DNA of 64,000 bases from Bacteroidales bacterium (GCA_017620015.1 JAFZRE010000033.1:1-64000), one strand, 5' to 3'; shown: positions 43,705 through 53,299, counted from the stretch's first letter. Made by a program: numbers and translations. The notes: generated from the sequence alone by a model not told the origin.

Positions 43705-46284
43705 ATGAGAAAAGTTTTATCATTAGGTATTTGTTTACTTGTTGTGTTGTTGCCTTTTGCCCAGACTCCCTTATCAAAAAGAACTGATGGCAATCGTCCT
43801 GAAGACCTCATGTTTTCGAAGAATGGTTATGTGAAAATTAATCCACAGCCAAATCATTATTCAAGGACAAGGAGCACAGTGTTGTATGAAGATTTTACTA
43901 GTACGACTTTCCCTCCTACAGGATGGACTAAAATAGACGGCACTCAAAGTGCTGGTGCTCAGCATTGGAATAGGGCGGAAAACCTTTCGCTTGGTAATCA
44001 AGGGACTTCAATTCCTGGTCCTGTGGCATTTGTTAACTATTGCAATACTAGTGCAACAGATGTTGCACAGCAGGACGAATGGCTTATAACTCCGCAAGTT
44101 ACAGTCCCTGCAAATTCATGTTTAAGGTTCGAAATATATACTCTGCTTCGCTATATGGTGGAAGGTGCTGGTACTGAGAGCGGTGACGGTAATAATGGCG
44201 ACTTGAACATAAAAATTTCGACCGACAATGGAGAAAACTGGACGACTATCTGGAATGAGGACACTTGCTATAATACTGTAGGTATGGCAACTCAGGATTG
44301 GAACACTATTAGTGTTAGCCTTGCAGAATATGCAGGACAGTCGGTCAAGATAGCTTTCCAATATACTGGATATGACGCATGCTGGCTGGTGCTTGATAAT
44401 GTGGCCATAGACACATTGATTCCACATGATTTTGAGTTGACGGATGCACGTGTTAACTTCAATTCGCATTACGTAAACTATGGCTACAACGGAAATTTCA
44501 GCCATATACCACGTGGAGAAATTACTTCTGATTCAAAGGTTTGTTTTGAAGGTGTAGCTACAAACTACGGAACAGAAGCTGCAACACTGAACTTGGTCGC
44601 CAAGGTTTATAATCCTAATGATGAGCAGATTTTCTCATATACATTCAATTCGGTAACTATACCGGCTGCATCGTATGTGAACGGCGTATATCAGCCAAGC
44701 GTCGATACCATAGTATATTATACGGAATCGGGAACAGCAGGTTCGTTTTCTCTGATACAGGCTTCTTTATTCTCAATGAACCAGATGACAACTGATGGTA
44801 CTTATAGGTTTGAAGTTTCGTTGCAGCAGGCATCGGGAACATACGAAAATCAGAACAACAGGAACTTGTCGGTAAATCGCTACTCAACAATTTCCGACGA
44901 CTGCTTGTATTCTAGGGATGACGGTCATTACACTCAGGGTTCCTATTATGAGGCATGTAATGCACAGTGGCATAACTTTACCGCTTTTGGTTCGCCTTAT
45001 CAGATTTATAACACTTCCGACGCTATTAATTCTGTAGAGGCATATATCAATGGAGCTAATAATGGTGCTACTTTCCACTACGAAATTTTCAGATTGAATG
45101 ACGATGAAACTTATACAAGTGTTTTCTCAACTGAGTCATACACTATTAATACGTCAACATTTACCCCTGGCTTTATAAAGCTATTCTCTGAAACTCCATT
45201 GATGTTTACAAATATGTCTCTTGATTATCAGGAAATATTGGTGGCAGTTGTTGTTGAAAACAACAAGCGTGTTAGGGTTGGTATTGACGGGACAGTTCAG
45301 CCTGCCGAATACGAGAACAAGGCATTCGACGGAACAAACTGGTATAGGATAACAGGTACTGAGGGTGTGCTGATGATTAGGACTTATGTTTGCTCTCAAG
45401 GTTCTTACATTACTGCAGCAAGCGAAAATCCAGACTACGGAACAACTACTGGTAGCGGCCGTTACGACAATGGAAGCACTGCAACAATAACAGCTGTTCC
45501 AAACGAAGGATACAGATTCGTTTCGTGGACTGACGGAAATACAGATAACCCCCGTCAGGTAATTGTGGAACGCGATACTACTTATACAGCTACTTTCGAA
45601 GCTATACCTACTTATACTATTACGGCAGCAAGCAACAACGATATGTATGGAACAGTTGATGGTGGCGGTACATATTATGAAGGTACGGTTGTAAGGATAA
45701 CAGCAAATCCGGCAGAAGGATACGCATTTATATCGTGGAATGATGGTACTACTACGAATCCGAGAACAGAAACTGTTACACATGACATTCTGCTTATCGC
45801 TACTTTCGCCGAAATAACTACAGTTACTATTACCGCTGTGTCTGCAAATGAGGAGTACGGTGTTGTAACTGGTGGCGGTTTGTATGAAATTGGAACTACC
45901 GTAACCTTGATTGCCAATCCTAAACCTGGTTATGAGTTCGAATCGTGGAACGACAATAATACTGACAATCCACGTCAATTCGTAGCAACCGTAGATGCTA
46001 TGTATATTGCGACTTTTATTCCTGCAGTAGGAGTGACAGAAACAGAATCATCCTCCATTGCAATTTACCCTAACCCTGCTGGTGATGTGCTGAATGTATA
46101 TGCCGGTGAGATTATCAAGAAGATTGAAATCGTATCGCTGACCGGTCAGGTACTTTATAATGCCGAAGTTGATTCTGATAATGTTGTTGTCGATATGATC
46201 GACTTTGCAAATGGAATGTATTTCTTGAAGGTTTATGGAAAGGATTCCGCAACAATAAGCATGCAGAAATTTGTTAAGGAATAG
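43705..46284 (+). CDS. T9SS-secreted protein with InlB B-repeats
   Basis: 859 aa. Signal peptide (LSLGICLLVVLLPFAQ), then a choice-of-anchor J/cleaved-adhesin-like beta domain (YEDFTSTTFPPTGWTKIDG, residues ~55-230), a middle beta-rich region, and three consecutive divergent InlB B-repeats (about 570-775; each with GY-x-F-x-SW-x-D-G-x-T-x-NPR). The C-terminal ~75 residues are a type A sorting domain of the type IX secretion system (IAIYPNPAGDVLNVYAG, ending with MQKFVKE). The family expectation is export through T9SS and attachment to the cell surface or release. Role: adhesin or surface protein; no enzyme motif seen. An intrinsic terminator follows at 46306-46338. Confidence 0.9.
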   Translation: MRKVLSLGICLLVVLLPFAQTPLSKRTDGNRPEDLMFSKNGYVKINPQPNHYSRTRSTVLYEDFTSTTFPPTGWTKIDGTQSAGAQHWNRAENLSLGNQGTSIPGPVAFVNYCNTSATDVAQQDEWLITPQVTVPANSCLRFEIYTLLRYMVEGAGTESGDGNNGDLNIKISTDNGENWTTIWNEDTCYNTVGMATQDWNTISVSLAEYAGQSVKIAFQYTGYDACWLVLDNVAIDTLIPHDFELTDARVNFNSHYVNYGYNGNFSHIPRGEITSDSKVCFEGVATNYGTEAATLNLVAKVYNPNDEQIFSYTFNSVTIPAASYVNGVYQPSVDTIVYYTESGTAGSFSLIQASLFSMNQMTTDGTYRFEVSLQQASGTYENQNNRNLSVNRYSTISDDCLYSRDDGHYTQGSYYEACNAQWHNFTAFGSPYQIYNTSDAINSVEAYINGANNGATFHYEIFRLNDDETYTSVFSTESYTINTSTFTPGFIKLFSETPLMFTNMSLDYQEILVAVVVENNKRVRVGIDGTVQPAEYENKAFDGTNWYRITGTEGVLMIRTYVCSQGSYITAASENPDYGTTTGSGRYDNGSTATITAVPNEGYRFVSWTDGNTDNPRQVIVERDTTYTATFEAIPTYTITAASNNDMYGTVDGGGTYYEGTVVRITANPAEGYAFISWNDGTTTNPRTETVTHDILLIATFAEITTVTITAVSANEEYGVVTGGGLYEIGTTVTLIANPKPGYEFESWNDNNTDNPRQFVATVDAMYIATFIPAVGVTETESSSIAIYPNPAGDVLNVYAGEIIKKIEIVSLTGQVLYNAEVDSDNVVVDMIDFANGMYFLKVYGKDSATISMQKFVKE

Positions 46285-46305
46285 AAGTTAAATAAAACAC
46301 CAAAT

Positions 46306-46338
46306 AAAAAATCCTCGCCATCGGTGAGGATTTTTTTA
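46306..46338. terminator. Bidirectional terminator between convergent genes
   Basis: AAAAAATCCTCGCC pairs with GGTGAGGATTTTTTT around a three-base loop. A- and T-runs on both sides allow termination of both the plus-strand adhesin-like gene and the minus-strand yidD gene. Confidence 0.85.
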
Positions 46339-46345
46339 TTGTCAA

Positions 46346-46642
46346 CTAATTCTCATCTTCAGTTTTTTCTCTTTTTTCTCTTTTTCCAAACACGTATTTC
46401 CAACTGCATTCATCTGGTACCGGGTCGTAGCCGCTGCCTCCCCACGGATTGCAACTAAGTATGCGTCGTGTTGCAAGAAAGAATCCTTTCAGAAGTCCAT
46501 GTTTTCGCAATGCCTCGAGTGCGTAAGCCGAACATGTAGGAGTGTAGCGGCAAGAGTCGGGCAGGATGGGGGAAATCAGTTTGCGGTAAAACTGAATTAG
46601 GACGACAAGCGGGAATATCAATATTTTTCTGATGATTGCCAT
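46346..46642 (-). CDS. yidD: YidD membrane-insertion efficiency factor
   Basis: 98 aa with an amphipathic N-terminus ([20 protein letters not shown]) and the hallmark [16 protein letters not shown] and [17 protein letters not shown]. YidD assists membrane-protein insertion together with YidC, at the inner face of the membrane. The last ~20 residues are charged and variable. Its start overlaps the stop of the HTH-containing gene by one base. Confidence 0.95.
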   Translation of the reverse strand: MAIIRKILIFPLVVLIQFYRKLISPILPDSCRYTPTCSAYALEALRKHGLLKGFFLATRRILSCNPWGGSGYDPVPDECSWKYVFGKREKREKTEDEN

Positions 46643-47724
46643 TATGCTGTCTTAGGCTTGTTTTTCTTTCCTGCCATAGCTTCCTTAAGCGGCTCGAAGT
46701 TGCGTCGTGAGTTCTTGCACAAGTTTATGTCGGCATCGCAAAGGCGTTTTGCATCTTCCGAGTGGTTGTTGAACCACATTGTTATTGATGCTGGTGTGAC
46801 ATCCATTTCGTTTGCAATGTTTGCAGCTGTTGGTCGCAAGCCTTTTTCGACTACGGCGTTGAAGGCTCGTTCCAGTTTTTCAAGATATGTTATAAGCCGT
46901 GCGTGGCGTTTTTCTCGAACTCCGATGACTGCGGCAGTTCCTGCTGTTTCGTCTTCCTTTTGTTCCGCCTTTATGTGGATGTCGGTATTGTAGATTGTAA
47001 TCTGCAAGTCGTCGTAGATTTCGGCTTTCATTGCCGCGGTATGCTCAATGGCTTTGAGCAACGGCGTTATGTTGTCTCCGACATACTCGTCAACCAGAGT
47101 GTCGGCGTCTTTCGACAGTACAAATTCTCTTCCGTATTGCCTTCCTAGCGATGAAAGTTTTTCCTTTATAATCCTACGTGTCTTTTCGACAGGTATTTCC
47201 ATTTCGCGTTTCAAGTTCTGTATGATTCTGTCCTTGTGCACGATTTCCTCAATCAGCCTTTCCGACTTTTCTTCTTTCAACTTTAGGATGTCCGCCAAAG
47301 ACATACATGAGAAAAGACACATGGCTGCAACCATTTCCTTGTCGCGTATGGAAATCATTTGGTTGTCGCTAGTTATTATTTTCAGGCTTCCGAGGGTAGG
47401 GCGGATGGTTGCATAGTATAGGTCGAAGTGTTTGTCGATGCTCGAAGGTATCCTTATGCAGAGTGTCAGGTTCTGGTCGTCGAAGAGCAGGCTGTCGCGT
47501 TTGTCCGTCGATTCCCACGATGTGCGCTTTGCTGTGTTGGTCTTCCTTCTCTCGACGTCTTCGGTAGAAACTTTTCCGTCGTCGTGTATTTGAAAGTTTT
47601 CGTCGAGCCACGACTTCACTATGCCGTTGTTGGTCTGGTGCACGCACGATACAGCACACGTCGAAAGCATCTTCGCCAGATGCAGCATCGTATAGTAGTA
47701 GTTATCATTGCGTTTCAGACCCAT
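46642..47724 (-). CDS. HTH-containing protein, possible DNA-binding regulator
   Basis: 360 aa, cytoplasmic. The N-terminal half is unassigned ([20 protein letters not shown]). A coiled-coil-like stretch lies at about 165-190 ([20 protein letters not shown]). Near the C-terminus [22 protein letters not shown] looks like a helix-turn-helix with a tryptophan-containing recognition helix. It is divergent from the FtsA-like gene at 47958, and the 230-base gap between them holds several CTTAAT boxes; autoregulation or control of the neighbour is an inference. I do not recognise the family. It overlaps yidD by one base. Confidence 0.65.
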   Translation of the reverse strand: MGLKRNDNYYYTMLHLAKMLSTCAVSCVHQTNNGIVKSWLDENFQIHDDGKVSTEDVERRKTNTAKRTSWESTDKRDSLLFDDQNLTLCIRIPSSIDKHFDLYYATIRPTLGSLKIITSDNQMISIRDKEMVAAMCLFSCMSLADILKLKEEKSERLIEEIVHKDRIIQNLKREMEIPVEKTRRIIKEKLSSLGRQYGREFVLSKDADTLVDEYVGDNITPLLKAIEHTAAMKAEIYDDLQITIYNTDIHIKAEQKEDETAGTAAVIGVREKRHARLITYLEKLERAFNAVVEKGLRPTAANIANEMDVTPASITMWFNNHSEDAKRLCDADINLCKNSRRNFEPLKEAMAGKKNKPKTA

Positions 47725-47732
47725 AACTCAAT

Positions 47733-47843
47733 ATTAAGTTTTATTGCGGATGCAAAATTAATAAACTTAATTTTATTAACAAAATTTAATTAATATTTTT
47801 TCAGTGAAAAAAGAGCTTAATCTTAATTAAGTTTTCACTTAAT
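47733..47843. promoter_or_regulatory. Cluster of CTTAAT/ATTAAG boxes, candidate operator
   Basis: ATTAAG at 47733-47738; CTTAAT at 47766-47771, 47816-47821, 47822-47827 and 47838-47843; and the palindrome CTTAATTAAG at 47822-47831. They lie between two divergent genes, one encoding an HTH protein. The region is very AT-rich, which makes chance occurrence easier. Confidence 0.4.
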
Positions 47844-47849
47844 ATATTA

Positions 47850-47878
47850 TTTGCTTGTTTATTATGCAGTTACCTTTG
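47850..47878 (+). promoter_or_regulatory. Bacteroidota promoter of the FtsA-like gene
   Basis: TTTG at 47850-47853, 17-base gap, TACCTTTG at 47871-47878. The transcript would have a leader of about 72 bases before ATG 47958. The last CTTAAT box is only seven bases upstream. Confidence 0.6.
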
Positions 47879-47957
47879 CGAAAAAAATTGATTGTGATTG
47901 AAGACGATTATTGAATTTAATTAGAAATAGGTTAAACAAATTAAAATTAATTAAGAT

Positions 47958-49166
47958 ATGAGTACAGAAGCTTTTGTAGTGGTAAATGAAAACGAGGTAG
48001 TTTTCGCCGCAAGTGATGGTGGTTTTCGCAAGGTGCAGTTTGGCGTTGATGACTATAATGATTTTGACGAATATGTCGCTGCTGTGATATATGATTGTAT
48101 AAAAGGTCGTGGGGAAGATAAAATGAATCTCAAACTGGTGCTGCCGAGTACATATTATAATTATGGTGAGCAGGTGGTTACTGGCACTAAGTCGAAAAAG
48201 GACGCAAAGTACTCTATCCGCAATTTCTCTACGCCAATTTCATCAATGATGGATAAGGATATTGAATCTACCTTGTATTTCGAGTCCAATACCGAATACG
48301 AGAGCGACAGCAAAAGCTTTGATGTGCCTGATGATATTCCATTGCTTCAGAAGTATATGAAACGCAAGACTTTCCTCAGTTGGAACTCTCGTCGTTTATC
48401 ATCGCTTCTCTCGTATCTTTCAATCTATGAAATTGATGTGGCATCTGTTGTCCCGGACATTTATATGTATAATGCAGTTTCGAAGAAATATTCTGGTAAC
48501 AATGCTGTTGTGACTATGGGCGAGAGGCGTACTGACGTTTGTGTGTATGGTGGTGGCCATGTTAGGCGTATGCTTCGTTTTCCATTTGGTTTGGCCGACA
48601 TGGTGCGTCGGATTAGCAATGTATTCAGTCTTTCGTATCGTAACAGCCGGATGCTTATGAAGATGTATGGCTTTGTTTCTGTTCCGCAGCAGTATGCGAA
48701 TTATGAAATCAGGGTTCCTGTGTTTGAGGATGTTACAAGGAATGTGAAGCTCACCGACTTGTCATACGAGGTGCAGACTGTCCTTAAGAAGCAGTTTTCG
48801 GCGGTTTATGACGACCTGAAAGATTGGGATATTGAAAGTGTTGTCATTAACGGTCTGCCAGTTGTTGATGCGCATGTGCTGTTCCAGATGATGACGGGTT
48901 ATGATTGCAATCTTTTGGACGATATTTCGTTCGGTAATTTGGAAAAATTATTCGGTATTCTTGAAATAAATTCTTATTCAAAAACTTTGACTCCACTTCC
49001 AGTATATGAACCAAATAATGAAGTTGTAAAACCGGTGAAGCCGATTCATAGCGACGAGCATGACGGCAGCAATCGGACAGGGGGTATGCGCTCTGCTTGG
49101 CTCAACGGCCTTGTGGAAAAAATAAACCAGTCGCGCGAAAAAATCAACATGCTGATAATGGAGTGA
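47958..49166 (+). CDS. FtsA/PilM-like actin-fold protein (DUF3822-type)
   Basis: 402 aa. The layout resembles DUF3822 proteins of Bacteroidota, distant relatives of FtsA/PilM actin-fold ATPases. After DVASVVPDIYMYNAVSKKY comes a phosphate-2-like strand VVTMGERRTDVCVYGGGHV, then RFPFGLADMVRRISNVFSL and SRMLMKMYG, in the same order as FtsA. The usual phosphate-binding Gly-Gly-Thr-Thr is replaced by ERRTD, so nucleotide binding may be weakened. No TM or signal. The C-terminus (GLVEKINQSREKINMLIME) could be an amphipathic membrane helix like that of FtsA; inference only. Function unknown. Confidence 0.65.
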   Translation: MSTEAFVVVNENEVVFAASDGGFRKVQFGVDDYNDFDEYVAAVIYDCIKGRGEDKMNLKLVLPSTYYNYGEQVVTGTKSKKDAKYSIRNFSTPISSMMDKDIESTLYFESNTEYESDSKSFDVPDDIPLLQKYMKRKTFLSWNSRRLSSLLSYLSIYEIDVASVVPDIYMYNAVSKKYSGNNAVVTMGERRTDVCVYGGGHVRRMLRFPFGLADMVRRISNVFSLSYRNSRMLMKMYGFVSVPQQYANYEIRVPVFEDVTRNVKLTDLSYEVQTVLKKQFSAVYDDLKDWDIESVVINGLPVVDAHVLFQMMTGYDCNLLDDISFGNLEKLFGILEINSYSKTLTPLPVYEPNNEVVKPVKPIHSDEHDGSNRTGGMRSAWLNGLVEKINQSREKINMLIME

Positions 49167-49188
49167 GGAAAGTGGCTCTGCTGGCAGT

Positions 49189-49276
49189 CTGGATGTCAAG
49201 CAGTCTAACGGAAGGTCAGTCTAACAGAAGTGCAGTCTATCTGCAAGTCTGTTAGACTGTTAGCCTGTCAGCCTTT
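49189..49276. repeat. Imperfect CAGTCTAAC/AGACTGTTAG repeats
   Basis: At least five short copies of a CAGTCT-x-AC-type unit and its inverted form (GACTGTTAGCCTGTCAGCC) occupy the gap between two convergent genes. Similar units are at 38819-38866 and 53300-53378. Confidence 0.6.
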
Positions 49277-49283
49277 TCTCCCT

Positions 49284-49973
49284 TTATTCCTTTACAACCA
49301 GAATGAATCCGCTTCCGTGGATGTTGTCAATCTGTACCGATTCGTCGTTTTTGAAGTATTTTCTGAGCTTTGTGATATAGACGTCCATGCTTCTGGCGTT
49401 GAAGTAGTTGTCGTCGCCCCAGATTTTCTTTAGTGCCTCGTTACGGTCAAGCACATTGTTTTTGTTGATATACAGGGCTTTCAACAAGTCGGCTTCACGC
49501 GGAGTAAGACGGTATTCCTCGTCGGCACTCGTCAGTGAACGAATCTTGGTGTTGAACTTGTACTTTCCGATTGTCACCACGTCGCTGATGCCTGGCTGTA
49601 TGCCGGAGTTGCGGCGCAAGATTGCGCGAATCTTCATAAGCAGCACGTCCGACTCGAACGGCTTGGTCAGATAGTCGTCGGCACCAATGCGGAAACCTTC
49701 CATGATGTCTTCCTTCAACGAACGGGCAGTCAGGAAGATAACAGGGCAACTCGGACTGATTCTCTTAATTTCCTTTGCGATTGTGAAACCATCGACGTTC
49801 GGCAACATTACATCCAATATGCAAAGATTGTATTCTCTTGACAAAAAAGCATTTACTGCATCTTTTCCATCGGTTATGAGGGTTACGTAGAAATCGTTCA
49901 TTTCCAGGTACGACTTCAGCACGAAGCCAAAGTTTACATCGTCCTCAACCAATAATAATTTTTCCTTACTCAT
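49284..49973 (-). CDS. rprY: OmpR-family response regulator (RprY-like)
   Basis: 229 aa. Receiver domain with the acidic VEDD pocket, phospho-acceptor Asp in NLCILDVMLPNVDG and the switch region VIFLTARS; then a winged-helix DNA-binding domain (YRLTPREADLLKALY, and SMDVYITKLRKYF). It overlaps the histidine kinase by 8 bases, so they form a coupled pair. The arrangement and length resemble RprX/RprY of Bacteroides; the symbol is given on that basis and not from database evidence. Confidence 0.85.
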   Translation of the reverse strand: MSKEKLLLVEDDVNFGFVLKSYLEMNDFYVTLITDGKDAVNAFLSREYNLCILDVMLPNVDGFTIAKEIKRISPSCPVIFLTARSLKEDIMEGFRIGADDYLTKPFESDVLLMKIRAILRRNSGIQPGISDVVTIGKYKFNTKIRSLTSADEEYRLTPREADLLKALYINKNNVLDRNEALKKIWGDDNYFNARSMDVYITKLRKYFKNDESVQIDNIHGSGFILVVKE

Positions 49974-51480
49974 AATTTATATCCTTTAATGTTAATGGTA
50001 AACTTACTGTGAATGTGCTTCCTTTTCCTACCGTGCTGTTTACTGTGATGATGCCGTGGTGTGCAAGCACAATCTCCTTGGCGTAGTTCAGTCCCAGACC
50101 GAAACCCTTCACGTTGTGGGTGTTGCCAGTAGAAGCACGGTAGAACCTGTCGAACACCTTTGCCTGTGCGTCCTTGCTCATTCCAATGCCGTTGTCCTTT
50201 ACGGCAAAGAAGAACCTGTCGCCCTTGGTGTAGGTGGTGACGTGTATTTCGGGGGCATCCTTCGAATATTTTATTGCATTGTCCAACAAGTTCATAACTA
50301 CGGTTGTCATCAATACTGAATCCATCTGTATGTGAACTTCGCCGTCGCAGGTATCGACAATGAGGTGGCCGCCTTTCTGGGTGACCTGCAGTTCCATGTT
50401 GATTGCAACGTCGCGGACAAATGCGTTTGCGTCTTCGTCTGTAAGATTGAGTTTCAGTCCGTTGCGGTCGAGCGTGGCAATCTGCAACACCTGTTCCACG
50501 TGTTGTGTCATCCTTGAAGTCTCCTGAAGTATTACTTCCGCCATACCCGATATTGTTTCTTTGCTTGCCTGCGGACTTTTGATTGCAGTCGCTGCGAGCT
50601 TGATTGTCGCAATAGGTGTCTTGAACTCGTGGGTCATGTTGTTCACGAAGTCGGTCTTGACGGTGTCGAGTTTCTTCTGCCTTAGGATTGAGAATATTGC
50701 AATTCCGAATGTTACGATGAACAATATGGAAACAAGCAGAGAAAGAAGGACTTGTGAATATATTGATGCGAAAATCGCGCTCTTTTTTTCGGGGAAGTCA
50801 ACAAGGAACATATTTGGGTTTTCCGTCACGTTCCCTGGTGTCATATTGTACTTGTAGCACAAGTCCAACCTGCTGATGTCGAAGTTTTTGGAAGCAATCT
50901 TGATTTCCATGTTCTCATCGTTGACAATGGCGAACTCAAAGTCCATGTCTATGCCGAACGAAGTGAGTGTGCGTCTCATTACACGCTCGATGGTTTCGGC
51001 GTCAAATCTTTTCTCAATAGGTATCTGCCTGCTTGTGAACTCGGCTTCCAACTGTATTGCCAGCTTGTTGAAGTGTGAACTCGGGTCTGAAAGTTGTCCT
51101 AGGTAATAGGCTTCTACTGCGTCAACGTCCTCATCCTTAATGGAATAGGAGTGCTTGTCGGAGAAATTTACAGTATTGTTAGGGATGTTTTCCTCGTCGA
51201 AGTACGAAGTCATTGTGGAGTTTACGTTTGGCTTGGTTTGTGGCAATCCGTTTTTGGTGGCATTATTCTGCGCCTTGAACTTGTCGTATACGAAAATCGC
51301 AACTTCCTGCTTTTGCAAGGTTATGATTGTCTGGTTGATAGCTTCGTTGATGGCACGTTCGATTATTTCTGCCGATTTCTTGTACGACGACGTTATGTGG
51401 CTCACCTGAAGTGCGGTGAGGACTACCATCGAGACCGACAGCATTACGATACTCCACGATGCCAAGTTTTTCCTTTTCAT
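49966..51480 (-). CDS. rprX: Membrane sensor histidine kinase (RprX-like)
   Basis: 504 aa. TM1 at about 9-30 (WSIVMLSVSMVVLTALQV), a ~215-residue periplasmic sensor domain, TM2 at about 245-265 (VLLSLLVSILFIVTFGIAIF), H-box NMTHEFKTPIATIKL with the phospho-accepting His, then N-box MNLLDNAIKY, G1 VKDNGIGMS and G2 FGLGLNY. It autophosphorylates and passes phosphate to the overlapping response regulator. The promoter box CAAAGGTA complement (51486-51493) is so close to the ATG that the mRNA may be leaderless. Confidence 0.88.
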   Translation of the reverse strand: MKRKNLASWSIVMLSVSMVVLTALQVSHITSSYKKSAEIIERAINEAINQTIITLQKQEVAIFVYDKFKAQNNATKNGLPQTKPNVNSTMTSYFDEENIPNNTVNFSDKHSYSIKDEDVDAVEAYYLGQLSDPSSHFNKLAIQLEAEFTSRQIPIEKRFDAETIERVMRRTLTSFGIDMDFEFAIVNDENMEIKIASKNFDISRLDLCYKYNMTPGNVTENPNMFLVDFPEKKSAIFASIYSQVLLSLLVSILFIVTFGIAIFSILRQKKLDTVKTDFVNNMTHEFKTPIATIKLAATAIKSPQASKETISGMAEVILQETSRMTQHVEQVLQIATLDRNGLKLNLTDEDANAFVRDVAINMELQVTQKGGHLIVDTCDGEVHIQMDSVLMTTVVMNLLDNAIKYSKDAPEIHVTTYTKGDRFFFAVKDNGIGMSKDAQAKVFDRFYRASTGNTHNVKGFGLGLNYAKEIVLAHHGIITVNSTVGKGSTFTVSLPLTLKDINYE

Positions 51481-51485
51481 ATCCG

Positions 51486-51493
51486 CAAAGGTA
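51486..51493 (-). promoter_or_regulatory. -7 promoter box abutting the rprX start
   Basis: TACCTTTG on the minus strand ends five bases before the ATG at 51480. With the usual 6-8 bases from box to transcript start, transcription would begin at or within the start codon. Confidence 0.6.
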
Positions 51494-51643
51494 AAAAATA
51501 CTTTCCTTTTTTAAATTATTCTTAACAAGAATTTAACTTAAAATGCTTCAAAAGCCACTTTTCTCCCTTTGGTAACACGATGTTGTTAAAAAAATGCATT
51601 TGTTCACGTTTTGTACTTGTGTTTGTCGCCTTATATTCGCAAT

Positions 51644-53299
51644 ATGAAAAATAAGGTATGTATATTATTTTTGCTTTTAAGCATATTTCCCATTGTTATA
51701 AAGGCTCAGATTGAGTCGTCGATTCCTTCCGACAAGCCCAAACTTGTAATAGGAATAGTTGTAGAACAGATGCGTCAGGACTACATCGACCGTTTCTGGG
51801 ATAATTTTGGCGACAAGGGATTCAAGCGTCTTGCGATAAACGGAAGTTATTGTGTGAATGCCAACTACAACTATGCGCTCACGCAGACAGCCCCCGGATA
51901 TGCGACAATCGTAACTGGCGCTGAACCATGCAGTCACGGCATCGTGTCAAACTATTGGTTTAATAAACTTACTGGCGAAAAAATCGACTGCATTTACTCC
52001 GAAAAGAAGGAAACTGCTGTCGGAGGTTCCAAGGATGCCGATGGTCGCGTGTCGCCTACGCAGATGCTTTCGACTACTTTCAGCGATGAAGCCAAACTTT
52101 TCAATCGTGGCAAGTCGAAGGTTATAAGCATGTCGCTGTCGAAATATGCAGCAGTATTGTCGGGAGGATATGCCGCCGATGCAGCCTACTGGTTTGACCA
52201 GAACTCTGGACAATGGATTACATCCTCCTATTACACAAGCACTTTGCCAAAGTGGGTTTCGGAAGTAAACGATAAGAAAATGCCCGATGAATACCTTGGG
52301 AGAAAGTGGGAACCGATGCTTCCGTTGGAGAGGTACAACGAGGTGCTTTCCGATTCCAGCAAGTACGAGTTTGGCATCGACGGTATGTATAAAACTTTTC
52401 CGTACAACTATCCCGACATCGTAAAGACCGTACGCAACTATAAGTTGCTGACAATGATGCCCGAAGGTAACACTTTGCTCAACGACCTTGCTGTTGCGGC
52501 TATGTATGGCGAGGATTTGGGCAAGGATGAATTTACCGATTTCCTGTTCATTAATTATTCTGTGTCGGAAGAAGTTGGCAAGTTGTATGGACCGCAGTCG
52601 ATTGAAGTGCAGGACTTGTTCCTTAGGCTCGACAAGGATTTGGAGCATTTGATTGATGTTGTGGAAGATTTGGTAGGAAAGAACAACTGCTTGATTTACT
52701 TGACGTCCAACCACGGCGTTTCGGAAATGCCACAGTACTTGCAGGACCAGAAGATGCCGGCAGGAAACTTCAAGCAGTACTATATGCTAGCATTGGTAAA
52801 ATCATATTTAAAAGCAATATATGGAGATGGCGACTGGATTGTTGATTTCAATAATTCGCAAATTTATCTCAATAGGTCGCTGATAGAGGATTCGCAGATT
52901 CCTTTGAATGAGATACGCGAGAAAATCATTGATTTCATAATGAACTCTGCTGGCATTGCCAATGCAATCGGAGCTAACCAGTTCCAGAATATTGTCTTTG
53001 TCGAGGGGATGCCTGTTAAAATGCAAAACTCTTATAATCAGAAGCGTTCCGGTGATATTATGATTTCGTTGAAGCCTGGCTGGATAGAAGACATTCCGTA
53101 TTGCACCGACCATAATTCGGGCTATTCATGCAACACTCACGTTCCGCTGATATGGTACGGATGGAAAGTCAAGAAGCAGAAGGTTTTCTCGCAGATAAAC
53201 ATCACCGATATTGCTCCGACGGTGTCAACTGCGCTCGGAACGCCGCCGCCGCCAATTGTAAGCGGCAAGGTTCTGGAGAATATTTTCTTGAATAAATAA
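51644..53299 (+). CDS. Alkaline-phosphatase-superfamily protein with altered metal ligands
   Basis: 551 aa from ATG 51644, with a signal peptide (ILFLLLSIFPIVIKAQ). The fold is that of PafA/type I phosphodiesterases: VIGIVVEQMRQDY, the nucleophile loop ALTQTAPGYATIVTG, CSHGIVSNYWF, a YGPQSIEVQDLFLRLDKDLE helix and a final NTHVPLIWYG. Compared with what I know of active relatives, several metal ligands look replaced: Glu for Asp in VVEQMR; SEEVGKLYG where TDxxGHxxG is expected; SNHG where SDHG is expected. The nucleophilic Thr and the last His remain. It may be a pseudoenzyme or use a different metal arrangement. Upstream Met at 51611 is rejected because it precedes the signal peptide by 11 residues. 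Confidence 0.8.
   Translation: MKNKVCILFLLLSIFPIVIKAQIESSIPSDKPKLVIGIVVEQMRQDYIDRFWDNFGDKGFKRLAINGSYCVNANYNYALTQTAPGYATIVTGAEPCSHGIVSNYWFNKLTGEKIDCIYSEKKETAVGGSKDADGRVSPTQMLSTTFSDEAKLFNRGKSKVISMSLSKYAAVLSGGYAADAAYWFDQNSGQWITSSYYTSTLPKWVSEVNDKKMPDEYLGRKWEPMLPLERYNEVLSDSSKYEFGIDGMYKTFPYNYPDIVKTVRNYKLLTMMPEGNTLLNDLAVAAMYGEDLGKDEFTDFLFINYSVSEEVGKLYGPQSIEVQDLFLRLDKDLEHLIDVVEDLVGKNNCLIYLTSNHGVSEMPQYLQDQKMPAGNFKQYYMLALVKSYLKAIYGDGDWIVDFNNSQIYLNRSLIEDSQIPLNEIREKIIDFIMNSAGIANAIGANQFQNIVFVEGMPVKMQNSYNQKRSGDIMISLKPGWIEDIPYCTDHNSGYSCNTHVPLIWYGWKVKKQKVFSQINITDIAPTVSTALGTPPPPIVSGKVLENIFLNK

Noticed and set aside
45181..45978. 265-codon minus-strand ORF opposite the InlB B-repeats
   Set aside because: Serine- and cysteine-rich antisense shadow of the adhesin-like gene; no independent gene features.
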